Of a stretch of 55,617 nt of DNA, positions 33,848 through 42,087 are shown one piece after another. The stretch is from contig BMPS01000015.1 in assembly GCA_014647715.1 (NCBI GenBank), positions 1 to 55,617 on the forward strand, in the 5' to 3' direction. Position numbers and translations under genes: made by a program. Under the pieces are notes generated by a model. It was not told the DNA's origin, searched no databases, and saw only the letters and a program-made list of their open reading frames with translations. How positions within the stretch are numbered: the first letter of the stretch is position 1; every line of letters starts with the position of its first letter. The DNA comes from Streptomyces cinereus. Its GTDB lineage: Bacteria; Pseudomonadota; Gammaproteobacteria; Pseudomonadales; Moraxellaceae.

Positions 33848-35155
33848 ATGCATCAAGCCATCAACAACGTCGCAAAAGCCCCCATGATTGCTCGCTATAC
33901 ATGGTTAGCTATTATGGTCGCCGCCATGATTTGTGCCGACCAATGGGGCGTTGCCAAACAGCAAATCAATCATCTGCTCACAATTACCATTATATATGGA
34001 GTCAGCGTTGAGCTGACTAGACGCATATTGGTTATTCGACACTTTAACCCACAACAATCTTGGGTCACATTGGCGGGATTTATCGGGGATTTACTGGCGT
34101 GGTCAGCCTTTATTTATTATTCAGGTGGGGCGGCCAATCCGTTGATTACCTTGTTTTTGACGGTGATTGCCGTGGCGTCTATGGTGATGAGCACCGTGCA
34201 CATCATCGGCTTGTCAATGCTGTCTGTTGGGCTGTATACGCTGTTATGGTATTGTTATGTGCCGCTGACCCTTAACCACCATGATCATGCGGTGGGTCAA
34301 AAACTCCATTTACTGGGTATGTTTGGGGTTTTTATTTTTGCGGCAATCATGTTAACCGCCTTAACGGTTTATTTTAAACAGGCGATGAGCCGCAGTTATC
34401 AGGCGCTTGAGCAAGCGCAGCAAGCCATTCACCAACAACGTCGGTTGCTTGCCATCAGTAGTCTTGCGGCCAATATCGCCCATGAGATGAGCACGCCGAT
34501 TGCGTCGATGCAATTACTAAGCGATGATATTGCCCAGCAATTAGAGGAAGACGACGAACTGTTGGATGACATAAAACTGTTACAGTCACAAATCGACGTC
34601 TGCCGCCAATCGCTGCACAAGCTCAAATCCCATATCCAATCCAATGCGCTCCCGCCAGCGCAATCAGAGCCATTGGCATGGGTAACGTCATCAAATTTAC
34701 AAACGCTATTGCCCAAAGTCGTCAATGATTGGCAATTTATCAACCCCCATGTTGAAGTAGCACTCAATGTACCACCACAACCGATCGATGTGCCCTTGAG
34801 TGAAGAACAGCTGTATTCTATTGTGATGAATATGCTCAATAATGCCATGCAGGCACAAGCCACAAGGCTTAATATTAACGTACAGCTTGCTCAAAACGTG
34901 ATGATTATAATTGAAGACAACGGACAGGGTATCGACAGTAGCATGGTACAGCGTATCCAACACCAAACTGCTATCGAATCTGATCATGGCTTAGGACTTG
35001 GCTTGACGATTGCCAAAACAGTTATAGAATATGTTGGCGGACACCTTGAGCTGACCAATAAGCAAAATTCACCCCTGCAAAAAAGGTTAACTGATTCAGG
35101 TACGTGCGTGAAGATAATGTTACCTGTAATTCATGCGCCCGCCAGTTTATTGTAG
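33848..35155 (+). CDS. RegB/PrrB/RoxS-like redox-sensing histidine kinase
   Basis: 435 residues from ATG 33848; TTG 33842 is also in frame. About six membrane segments fill residues 15-175 and include GGAANPL (93-99), matching the quinone-sensing GGxxNPF heptad of RegB. The H-box is ANIAHEMSTPIASM with His212. Cys252 in DVCRQSL stands about where RegB has its redox-active cysteine. The ATPase part has NMLNNAMQAQA, EDNGQGID and GLGLGLTIAKT. It is translationally linked to the response regulator nine bases downstream. RegB/RoxS kinases adjust respiration and energy metabolism to oxygen or quinone state. The NPL in place of NPF is a small deviation. Confidence 0.88.
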   Translation: MHQAINNVAKAPMIARYTWLAIMVAAMICADQWGVAKQQINHLLTITIIYGVSVELTRRILVIRHFNPQQSWVTLAGFIGDLLAWSAFIYYSGGAANPLITLFLTVIAVASMVMSTVHIIGLSMLSVGLYTLLWYCYVPLTLNHHDHAVGQKLHLLGMFGVFIFAAIMLTALTVYFKQAMSRSYQALEQAQQAIHQQRRLLAISSLAANIAHEMSTPIASMQLLSDDIAQQLEEDDELLDDIKLLQSQIDVCRQSLHKLKSHIQSNALPPAQSEPLAWVTSSNLQTLLPKVVNDWQFINPHVEVALNVPPQPIDVPLSEEQLYSIVMNMLNNAMQAQATRLNINVQLAQNVMIIIEDNGQGIDSSMVQRIQHQTAIESDHGLGLGLTIAKTVIEYVGGHLELTNKQNSPLQKRLTDSGTCVKIMLPVIHAPASLL

Positions 35156-35164
35156 GAGACTAGA

Positions 35165-35725
35165 TTGCAACACCCACCCCTGTTAGCAGAAACATGGCTT
35201 ATCATTGATGATGATGAGGTGTTTTGCCGTATCTTAAAAAAGTCGTTGGAAAAACAGGGCAATCAAGTATTGACTGCCAGCAATGCCGATAGCGCGCTAC
35301 AACTGGCAAAGAAGCAATTACCCAAGTTTATTATATTGGATCTCAACATCGGTGATGACAACGGCATTCATCTGATTGAACCCTTACTCGCTATTACGCC
35401 TAACGCCAAAATTCTAATGCTTACTGGCTATGCCAGCATTGCGACCGCCGTCAGTGCGGTCAAAATGGGCGCATATCATTATTTGCCTAAGCCTTGTAGT
35501 CTAGATGAAATCTATAAAGTATTGGACATCGTAGTAGCCCCTACAAAGTCAATCGGTAGTGCAACAGATGAACGTTTGTCACTTGAACATCACGAATGGG
35601 AATACATCCACCAAGTATTAGATGAATGCCAAGGCAATATCAGTGAAGCCGCGAGGGTACTAAAAATGCACCGGCGCACACTACAGCGCAAACTACAAAA
35701 AAAACGTAAAGTGGATGCGCAATAA
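35165..35725 (+). CDS. RegA/PrrA/RoxR-like response regulator
   Basis: 186 residues. The start is TTG 35165, decided by TAGGAG, which overlaps the kinase stop codon. The receiver domain has the acidic pair IIDDDE (13-18), phosphoacceptor Asp59 (IILDLNIG), Thr/Ala switch MLTGYAS and Lys in LPKPCS. The C-terminal domain is a Fis-type helix-turn-helix (GNISEAARVLKMHRRTLQRKLQKK), as in RegA/ActR/RoxR. The pair with the kinase forms a complete two-component system. Targets in other species include oxidases and carbon pathways; none can be named here. Confidence 0.92.
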   Translation: MQHPPLLAETWLIIDDDEVFCRILKKSLEKQGNQVLTASNADSALQLAKKQLPKFIILDLNIGDDNGIHLIEPLLAITPNAKILMLTGYASIATAVSAVKMGAYHYLPKPCSLDEIYKVLDIVVAPTKSIGSATDERLSLEHHEWEYIHQVLDECQGNISEAARVLKMHRRTLQRKLQKKRKVDAQ

Positions 35726-35800
35726 CCTTTTTTAACCGCACACAGCAGCCCACAAATTATCGGCCGAGTCAGCCAAAGAGTTGGGTGAGCACAAAACACA

Positions 35801-35833
35801 AAAAAAGCGCTTATAATAAATAAGCGCTTTTTT
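35801..35833. terminator. Bidirectional terminator between the response regulator and csp genes
   Basis: AAGCGCTTA (35805-35813) pairs with TAAGCGCTT (35821-35829), with A-run and T-run flanks. Confidence 0.85.
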
Positions 35834-35952
35834 GATATCTATTTTTTGCTATCGATGCAAATGGTTAATCAATCAATGACGCGTTATTCACGCAGTCGCG
35901 ATATCAGACCATTTACGATAGTAGGCTTAGCTAACCTTAAGCTTAGTTAATC

Positions 35953-36165
35953 TTAGATAGCAACGATATTGCTAGCTTGGTCGCCTTTTTGACCTTGGGT
36001 CACAACGAAAGATACGCGTTGACCTTCGCTCAATGTTTTGAAACCTGAGCTTGCGATTTGGCTATAATGTGCGAAAACGTCTTTGCCGCCATTGTCTTGT
36101 TCGATAAAGCCAAAGCCTTTTGATTCGTTAAACCATTTTACGGTGCCGTTTACAGTATTTGACAT
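35953..36165 (-). CDS. Cold-shock protein (CspA family)
   Basis: 70 residues from ATG 36165 with AAGGA at eight to nine bases; the frame is open 13 codons further but the conserved protein starts [13 protein letters not shown]. The RNA-binding motifs KGFGFIEQ (RNP1) and DVFAHYS (RNP2) are intact. It is a single-strand nucleic-acid chaperone. The 200-base untranslated leader is typical of cold-inducible csp mRNAs, but which of the several Csp paralogues this is cannot be told. Confidence 0.95.
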   Translation of the reverse strand: MSNTVNGTVKWFNESKGFGFIEQDNGGKDVFAHYSQIASSGFKTLSEGQRVSFVVTQGQKGDQASNIVAI

Positions 36166-36372
36166 AGGATTGTCCTTGATTAAATAGATTTTAAAAGTGG
36201 TCATCTGACCCTAAAGCTGGAACTAAGCCACAACACGATTCTATTCAGTATGAAAGAATTGCGGCAGTTTTGATACACGATTGACTTAAAATCTAGGACA
36301 CAAGCGTAATGGAAACGAACTTAGAATAGACTTAATGTAATGCGATTGAAACTTCTGACTGCTTTCTAGCTG
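36166..36372 (-). promoter_or_regulatory. Long 5' untranslated leader of the csp gene
   Basis: About 205 bases lie between the predicted start point and the csp ATG, with no gene on either strand. Long structured leaders of this kind act as thermosensors in cspA-type mRNAs. I did not recognise an E. coli cold box. The remaining stretch to 36487 holds the promoter and the glycosyltransferase stop-codon repeat. Confidence 0.5.
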
Positions 36373-36378
36373 TTGTCC

Positions 36379-36406
36379 AGTATATAGTAATACCGGAAGA
36401 TAGCAA
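36379..36406 (-). promoter_or_regulatory. Promoter of the csp gene
   Basis: On the minus strand TTGCTA (36406-36401), a 16-base spacer and TATACT (36384-36379). Confidence 0.6.
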
Positions 36407-36463
36407 GGAATATCACAATAGTTTTGTAAGTGAACTGTGTTAAACCCAACTTTTATACCTTTA

Positions 36464-36509
36464 TTTAAGCCAAAGGCTGGTTTTAATTTAAGCCGAAGGC
36501 TGATTCTCT
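36464..36509 (-). repeat. 23-bp imperfect tandem duplication over the glycosyltransferase stop codon
   Basis: Copies at 36464-36486 and 36487-36509 share TTTAAGCC-AAGGCTG-TT. The second holds the last codons and TAA of the glycosyltransferase gene; the first lies downstream and repeats the stop. Confidence 0.85.
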
Positions 36510-37219
36510 AAACCCCTTAAAAAATGGGCAAATCCTTCATCAGCACGGGCATCAAGGCGACTGCTAGTCACCACGCGCACCAAATTACTCCAAATAATGG
36601 GTAAATTGGCTTGCTCAAATTTTTTCACCAAACCCACATCTTCATGGCAAGTTAATTCATCAAAACCACCCACTGCCACATAATCTTGACTGGTAAAGCT
36701 CAAATTTGCCCCATGAATATGGCGATGATTCATACAATCTTGATAATGGGCGAGGTATTGCTGTTTGGTACTCTCTGACAACGCATTCCAACAATCGATA
36801 CTCACTACGCCACATATCATGGCTGTGGGCATAGTGGTGGGCGTAGTTGTGGGCTCAGCTTTTAGGTGTTTGATTTGTGCCATTAACCAATCAGCTTCCA
36901 CCATACTATCGGCATCGGTGCAAGCAATCCAATCAGCCCCTTGTTCGATTAAGTAGCGCACGCCCAAATCCCTGACCTTACCCACGCAGCGAAACTCACA
37001 GCACAGCCAGTCTACGTGGGCGTTTTGTACTTTTAATAAGGTGTCATCATCACAGCTATCTAGCACGACCACCGTTTGTACCGCTATGTCGTTTGATAGC
37101 TGGGCAATCGCCTGTTTAATCGCATGCAAACAGGCGCTAATACTATCGGCTTCATTATGGGCAGGGATGACTATGCCGATTTTTTTGGGTAGCCGCTGTG
37201 AGGCTGGAGTATTTGTCAT
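36488..37219 (-). CDS. Family 2 glycosyltransferase of the PIG-L cluster
   Basis: 243 residues from ATG 37219 (an upstream TTG at 37285 would overlap the methyltransferase gene). GT-A fold family 2: the N-terminal IGIVIPAHNEADSI (14-27), the nucleotide-sugar region VVLDSCDDDT and the metal motif TDADS (101-105) are present. There is no membrane segment. A Thr/Pro-rich loop follows at about 120-132 (TTTPTTMPT). It is the last gene of the run ACAD-like, PIG-L, methyltransferase, glycosyltransferase. It would add a sugar to an unknown acceptor; a homologous gene set occurs in pseudomonads and rhizobia as far as I recall. Confidence 0.8.
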   Translation of the reverse strand: MTNTPASQRLPKKIGIVIPAHNEADSISACLHAIKQAIAQLSNDIAVQTVVVLDSCDDDTLLKVQNAHVDWLCCEFRCVGKVRDLGVRYLIEQGADWIACTDADSMVEADWLMAQIKHLKAEPTTTPTTMPTAMICGVVSIDCWNALSESTKQQYLAHYQDCMNHRHIHGANLSFTSQDYVAVGGFDELTCHEDVGLVKKFEQANLPIIWSNLVRVVTSSRLDARADEGFAHFLRGLENQPSA

Positions 37220-37233
37220 GATGTTTTTCTCAG

Positions 37234-37836
37234 TTATTCCACTAGATTTTCTTGCTTGGCGAGGCTTTGGTGATTGGCTTGCCAAATGGTCAACAAAAAA
37301 TCTTGGTCAATCACATGGCTTTGCTGACGGTAGTACAGCTGTTGTTGTAACCTGTCGTGCACTGTTTCGCCTGTCAGTTGAAACCCGTCAATCCGATAGC
37401 GCCAATGACAGGCTAAAATCACGCCATTGTCGGTTAATGCAGTGTTGAGCCAAGCGATGACTTCGGTCAGTGCGTCAGGCGCCAAGTAGTATAAAATCTC
37501 ACTGACCACAATCAAATCAAATCGCTCACTGGGCAAATCCTGCGGTATCAAGCCTTGCATAACTTGCACATGCGCCTTTTTTTGCAGACGCTCACTGGCA
37601 AGTTTGACTGCCTCAAGTTGCCCATCCACACACCTCAAATAATCGCAGCGCTGGGCTAACTGCTCACTAAATACACCATTGCTACAGCCGAGTTCAATTG
37701 CCTTGGCAAAATGCGGGTAGGGTAACAATGACAGGCAAATTGCGCGTTTTCGCACTTCATACCAGCGTTTTTCATATTGCCAAGGGTCGCTACTATCGGC
37801 ATAAATTTGGGCAAAATACGCTGACACATCAGTCAT
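37234..37836 (-). CDS. Class I SAM-dependent methyltransferase (NodS-like)
   Basis: 200 residues from ATG 37836, whose AGG lies in the end of the PIG-L gene; the two genes overlap by 8 bases. Motif I is AIELGCSNGVFSEQL (46-60), then the acidic CVDGQLEAV and IVVSEILYYL for motif post-I and IV. The N-terminus, with DPWQYEKRWYEVRKR (17-31), resembles NodS, which N-methylates the deacetylated chitin backbone of Nod factors. Following a PIG-L deacetylase, N-methylation of a freed amine is a reasonable guess. In some genomes this domain is fused to the deacetylase. Confidence 0.8.
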   Translation of the reverse strand: MTDVSAYFAQIYADSSDPWQYEKRWYEVRKRAICLSLLPYPHFAKAIELGCSNGVFSEQLAQRCDYLRCVDGQLEAVKLASERLQKKAHVQVMQGLIPQDLPSERFDLIVVSEILYYLAPDALTEVIAWLNTALTDNGVILACHWRYRIDGFQLTGETVHDRLQQQLYYRQQSHVIDQDFLLTIWQANHQSLAKQENLVE

Positions 37837-38650
37837 GAAGATATACCTCAAATGGTTGGCTAAGCCTAGTTAACGTGGTATCTGACAAAATAGGCGCTGT
37901 TCCCGTTGTTGGGTCAACATAGATTTGACTGCTAAAACAGCGCATGGCATAACTTTTTCGCTGCGCCTGCAATTCGCTTAAATCAAATCGCCATGCCTTG
38001 TGCCAGGGAATACGGCTATCGCCAGGTTTTGCCCAATGCCATGCCCAAATCAGCACTTGATAGCAGGTTAAATTTAGGTGACTTTTAAATTCATGGGCAA
38101 AACGATGCACCACTTGCCCAGTGCCTTCATGGTCGGGATGACCATCGTACGCAAATGGGGTGATTAAAATATCAGCGGGCTGAATCAGCGATGTTAACTT
38201 GTCAAAAAAATCCACTTGCCGCCCAAAAACTTCGCCATCAGGAAAATTGAAGCTCGTCATCGACACATTGGGCAAATCCAAACTGCTACCCAGCGTTTCA
38301 AGTGCAAGCTGGCTTTCAATTGCTCGGATTTTTGCCAGTTTATCGGTCGGATACAGCGGTGAGTTAGGGTGGCTTTTCTCGCCTTGGGTGACGCTAACAA
38401 TCAATACTTGATTACCTTGAGCCACCAACGCTTGCAGCAGCCCACCACAGCCTAAAATCTCATCATCTGGGTGCGGCGCAAAAATACACACGCGCCGATG
38501 TTTGGGAAAATGGGTCGATATATCCAGTCTGGTGAGACTGTGCAACCCTTGCCACGCTTGCCAATCTTGTGCAGATGTGCCGTCGCCTGCAATTAAACGG
38601 TCACCCACAATCGGATGCAGTGGGGCGGGCTTAGAATCTACAGTTGCCAT
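37829..38650 (-). CDS. PIG-L/LmbE-family deacetylase
   Basis: 273 residues. Zinc motif FAPHPDDEILGCGG (57-70; His60, Asp63) and the second motif DGHPDHEGTGQV (169-180; His174) are complete, so it should be active. PIG-L enzymes remove acetyl groups from N-acetylglucosamine-type substrates such as GlcNAc-PI, mycothiol or bacillithiol precursors and some antibiotics. The gene overlaps the ACAD-like gene upstream by 13 bases and the methyltransferase downstream, so all are co-translated. The substrate is unknown; no thiol-cofactor ligase is nearby. Confidence 0.85.
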   Translation of the reverse strand: MATVDSKPAPLHPIVGDRLIAGDGTSAQDWQAWQGLHSLTRLDISTHFPKHRRVCIFAPHPDDEILGCGGLLQALVAQGNQVLIVSVTQGEKSHPNSPLYPTDKLAKIRAIESQLALETLGSSLDLPNVSMTSFNFPDGEVFGRQVDFFDKLTSLIQPADILITPFAYDGHPDHEGTGQVVHRFAHEFKSHLNLTCYQVLIWAWHWAKPGDSRIPWHKAWRFDLSELQAQRKSYAMRCFSSQIYVDPTTGTAPILSDTTLTRLSQPFEVYLHD

Positions 38651-39735
38651 AATGCCCCTTGTGAATCGCCTAGCTGTTCGGCAGTCAATTTGCCAATCGC
38701 TTCACTGTCAAATGCGCCATGGGTTTGACGGATAAATACCGATAAGTCTGCCGCTAGCCGTGCAAAATGGGCATTTTTGCAATAAGGCGTTGCGCCCAAC
38801 GCTTTACCAACTTTTTCAAGCACTAGCATGGCGGTAGTCTCCACTTGCGCTCTTAAGATACGGATGGGGAGTGCATGACTTTGGCTAGGCTCACTATCGA
38901 TTAATTGCGCAACTTGATAAAAGTACGCTTGGGTGACACTGAGTGCTTGCGACACTTCGCCAAGATAAAGTGCTTTAAAGGCTTGGGGTTTTTGCTGATA
39001 ACTGTCCAATAAAAACTGTGCCAACTGGGCTGCCGCGCCATACCAACAAGCCGCTACCCCTGCCGCACCCTGCCAAAATCCTGGGCGGTCGAGATAAGGG
39101 CTGCTACCTTTGGCAATCGCATTTGATATGACTTGGGTGGCGTTAGCGCCTTTTAGATGGAGGGTGGCTGTCGCCGTGTAGGGCATACCTACCGCATACC
39201 AGCCGCTGTCATCAATGGTCACTTGCGGTTGGTTCATGGCTAACATCAGCAATTGGGCGTTATTATGGGTATCTCGGAAACTGACCAAGCCATGATCGAC
39301 AAAGGTCGCACCCGAACACCACAGTTTTTGTCCCGTGCATGTTTCGCCATCAAAACGCAGTGGCTCATCACCGCCTTCTGCTGCCCATACGGCCCAGAGG
39401 CCTTCAGAGATATCGTCCACGCCCAATTCTGCCAGAATCGCCAATGCATCAAGATGCGACTCAAAAAATTTGACCAAGTTCAAATCACAAGCGGCAACCT
39501 GTGCCAATACTTGCCAGCGCTGTAAAGTATGACCGTTTGCGGGCAAGGCAATTTGAGTGGACAAAAGCACCAACTGCGACAAAGTTTGCTTTAATTGTGT
39601 CACATAAGCAGCATCGCTTAGTTTAGGTGATGTATCAACCGTTCTGCGAAAGTCTTGCAAAATAGCGGTGATTAATTTGCCCAAGTCCGATTGGTGATAG
39701 TCGGTAGGTAAAGCATAATCCAACACTGGTGTCAT
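38638..39735 (-). CDS. Acyl-CoA dehydrogenase-like flavoprotein of the PIG-L cluster
   Basis: 365 residues, shorter than normal acyl-CoA dehydrogenases and weakly similar. Recognisable are LWAVWAAEGGDEPLRFDG and GQKLWCSGATFVDHGLV (matching the flavin-binding W-x-SG region) and a helical C-terminal domain. The YEGT catalytic glutamate motif is missing; the equivalent region reads DLSVFIRQTHGAFD. It may be a dehydrogenase with an altered base, an N-oxidase-like flavoenzyme or an acyl-binding protein. It starts 54 bases after otsA across a 12-bp triple repeat and heads the overlapping four-gene set. I do not know its function. Confidence 0.65.
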   Translation of the reverse strand: MTPVLDYALPTDYHQSDLGKLITAILQDFRRTVDTSPKLSDAAYVTQLKQTLSQLVLLSTQIALPANGHTLQRWQVLAQVAACDLNLVKFFESHLDALAILAELGVDDISEGLWAVWAAEGGDEPLRFDGETCTGQKLWCSGATFVDHGLVSFRDTHNNAQLLMLAMNQPQVTIDDSGWYAVGMPYTATATLHLKGANATQVISNAIAKGSSPYLDRPGFWQGAAGVAACWYGAAAQLAQFLLDSYQQKPQAFKALYLGEVSQALSVTQAYFYQVAQLIDSEPSQSHALPIRILRAQVETTAMLVLEKVGKALGATPYCKNAHFARLAADLSVFIRQTHGAFDSEAIGKLTAEQLGDSQGALWQL

Positions 39736-39754
39736 TGTGAGTTTCTCATTGGCT

Positions 39755-39790
39755 GTTTTATTGTCTATTTTATTATCTGTTTTATTGACT
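39755..39790 (-). repeat. 12-bp tandem repeat, three copies, abutting the otsA stop
   Basis: GTTTTATTGTCT (39755-39766), ATTTTATTATCT (39767-39778) and GTTTTATTGACT (39779-39790) fill most of the gap between otsA and the ACAD-like gene. The last copy touches the otsA stop codon. Confidence 0.9.
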
Positions 39791-41205
39791 TACTTGGTTT
39801 TGTCCATGTGGGTTAAATCTGCCAAAAAATGCGCTCGCCACGTGTCAATATCGGTCTCATAAATGCCCTGTAGTAGCGATTGATGACGTTGTTCCCGTTG
39901 TTGTTTGGTCATGGTCAATGCTTGGTATAAGCCCTCTATCATGCTGTCGTTGTTCGTAGGGTCTACCAAGATAGCTTGCTGAAGTTGGTGCGCTGCCCCC
40001 GCATTTTTAGACAAAATCAAAATCCCTGCATTTTGTTCATCCTGTGCAGCAATATATTCTTTTGCCACCAAATTCATGCCGTCTTTTAGCGAGTTAACCC
40101 AACAAATTTGGCATTGCCTAAATAACGGCATTAAATTGTCATGACTGACAGGGTCTTCTTGATAGATAATCGGTTGCCAACTGGCAGTAGCAAATTGGCT
40201 ATTAATTTGCTCAACTAGGGTGTGCACTTGTTGTCGTAACTGTTGATAGGTCTGAATATCAAGACGGGACGGGCAAGCAATTTGATACAGCTGAATTCGT
40301 TCAAGATATTGCGGATAACGCTGCAAAAAGGCAGCAAAAGCTTGTAAGCGTTCGGGAATGCCTTTGGTGTAATCCAGTCGTTCCACCGCTAAAATCGTGG
40401 TGATGGTTGAATTGAGATTTTTTAACACAGATTGGTCTGACAGCGGTTGACTGGCAAGTTTATGAATATAGACAGGATTGATACCAATCGGATAGGCTCG
40501 TATTAAGGTGGTATGATTGCCATGGGTAATCAGTGTACGTGCATTTGTTTGAGTAATCTGGATGGCGTGGGGGAGTAGCTGCTCAATCACCGCGACACAA
40601 TTTTGAGCGTCTTGTTGGGTTTGTAATCCAACCACATCATAATCGAGTAATTGATGGATTAAAGTTTGACCATAAGTCAAAAAATCCCACACCCATAACT
40701 GGGGAAATGGAATATGTAAAAAAAAGCCAATGCGCTGTTTCATGCCTAAGTCACGGCAATGCCTTGCTACCGCAAAAAAATGATAATCTTGTATCCAAAT
40801 CATATCGTCAGGCTGTGCGATTTGCTGTAGCTGTTTGGCAAACATACGATTGACAGCTTGATAAACGCTAAAATCTTCACTACTCGATACAATCAAATCC
40901 GTGCGGTCATGCATCCCCGCCCAAAGTCGATTATTGGCGTAACCACAATAATACTTTTCATATTGTATGGGGGAAAAAGCCGTCGTGACATAGGTGACTT
41001 TGTCGTGCTGCTCAGTCGCAAATTGATTGACGGTATCGGGCATATCGCTGATATTTGTCACTACTTGACCGTTCCAACCGACCCAAATACCGCCATCTTT
41101 GGCAAGGGCTTCTTGAAGCGCTACTGCCAACCCCCCTGCGACAGCTTTAGGTGACTGTTTATTAGGTAAATTAACCCGATTCGATAACACAATCAACTTT
41201 GACAT
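39790..41205 (-). CDS. otsA: Trehalose-6-phosphate synthase
   Basis: 471 residues, GT20 family. It joins UDP-glucose and glucose-6-phosphate into trehalose-6-phosphate. Signatures: NRVNLPN at the N-terminus, the glycine loop AVAGGLAVAL (21-30), IWVGWNG, DYHFFAVARHCR, GFFLHIPFPQ, VERLDYTKGIPERL and the C-terminal SLKDGMNLVAKEY. The start overlaps the end of otsB by 13 bases, so the pair is coupled. The compatible solute trehalose protects against osmotic and desiccation stress. Four genes of unknown pathway follow on the same strand. Confidence 0.96.
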   Translation of the reverse strand: MSKLIVLSNRVNLPNKQSPKAVAGGLAVALQEALAKDGGIWVGWNGQVVTNISDMPDTVNQFATEQHDKVTYVTTAFSPIQYEKYYCGYANNRLWAGMHDRTDLIVSSSEDFSVYQAVNRMFAKQLQQIAQPDDMIWIQDYHFFAVARHCRDLGMKQRIGFFLHIPFPQLWVWDFLTYGQTLIHQLLDYDVVGLQTQQDAQNCVAVIEQLLPHAIQITQTNARTLITHGNHTTLIRAYPIGINPVYIHKLASQPLSDQSVLKNLNSTITTILAVERLDYTKGIPERLQAFAAFLQRYPQYLERIQLYQIACPSRLDIQTYQQLRQQVHTLVEQINSQFATASWQPIIYQEDPVSHDNLMPLFRQCQICWVNSLKDGMNLVAKEYIAAQDEQNAGILILSKNAGAAHQLQQAILVDPTNNDSMIEGLYQALTMTKQQREQRHQSLLQGIYETDIDTWRAHFLADLTHMDKTK

Positions 41206-42026
41206 AGGGTCAATAATCCTTTAAGTAAATCGGTAACGGCTGAGACGTCGCTCACATAATAATGGGCATGGGTAGGTTCATAACCGACTTTGACACCAAT
41301 TCCTTTAATATCACTACCTTTCTTATTTGATGTATCACCATAACTTTGTACAGCAATAAATCCTGCTTCATCGGTCACATCATCGCCGATAAATATCGGA
41401 CGGCAATGAGGGTGATAGTGTTTTAAAACATGGTTAATGGCACTGCCTTTATCGACCCCTTGCGGCAATAGCTCATACACACATTTGCCCGCTTTAAGTT
41501 GCCAATCATTAAAATCATGCCCAATAGCTTGCATGATAGTTAAAGCGCTATCGGCAAGTTCGGGATGCTCACGAAAATGCAGTGCCACACCAAAAGGTTT
41601 TTGCTCAATTCGCCAGTGTGGATGATCACCAGTGGCATTAACGACGCTTTGGTTAATTTGTTGTAGCTGCGCTAAATCGATGTCCACCAAAGAATAGCCA
41701 TCGATTACAGTATCGCATTGCAAACCGTGACTACCAATCACCGGCAGTTTCAACGGCGCTGTCAAACGTCTAGCATCAGCAACCGACCGCCCTGTTACCA
41801 GCCAAATGGGTAGATGCTTTTGTAATTGCGCTAAAATTGCTAAATTATCATTGCTGATAAAACTTTTCTGGGGATCGGGATGAAATTCACTAAGCGTCCC
41901 ATCAATATCTAATAGTAGCAACAAATCAGAAACCCCTTGCACAACTTTAGCTAAATTATTAGCTAAAAGTTGTGAGGGGCCAGTGATAGAATGATTAATC
42001 ATGGTATAAAGGGGACTAACACTCAT
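41193..42026 (-). CDS. otsB: Trehalose-6-phosphate phosphatase
   Basis: 277 residues, HAD superfamily. The nucleophile motif is LLLLDIDGTLSEF (Asp40, Asp42), with WLVTGRSVAD for motif II and FIGDDVTDEAGF for the metal-binding motif. It dephosphorylates trehalose-6-phosphate to trehalose. The start is ATG 42026 (an internal ATG 42002 is possible); ribosome binding is weak for either. It is the first gene of the otsB-otsA run and lies 61 bases downstream of the alcohol dehydrogenase gene on the same strand. Confidence 0.95.
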   Translation of the reverse strand: MSVSPLYTMINHSITGPSQLLANNLAKVVQGVSDLLLLLDIDGTLSEFHPDPQKSFISNDNLAILAQLQKHLPIWLVTGRSVADARRLTAPLKLPVIGSHGLQCDTVIDGYSLVDIDLAQLQQINQSVVNATGDHPHWRIEQKPFGVALHFREHPELADSALTIMQAIGHDFNDWQLKAGKCVYELLPQGVDKGSAINHVLKHYHPHCRPIFIGDDVTDEAGFIAVQSYGDTSNKKGSDIKGIGVKVGYEPTHAHYYVSDVSAVTDLLKGLLTLCQS

Positions 42027-42087
42027 CTTATGTTTTTATCATTTTATCATTCTAATTTAATTATGATTAATCCATGACGAGATTAAA

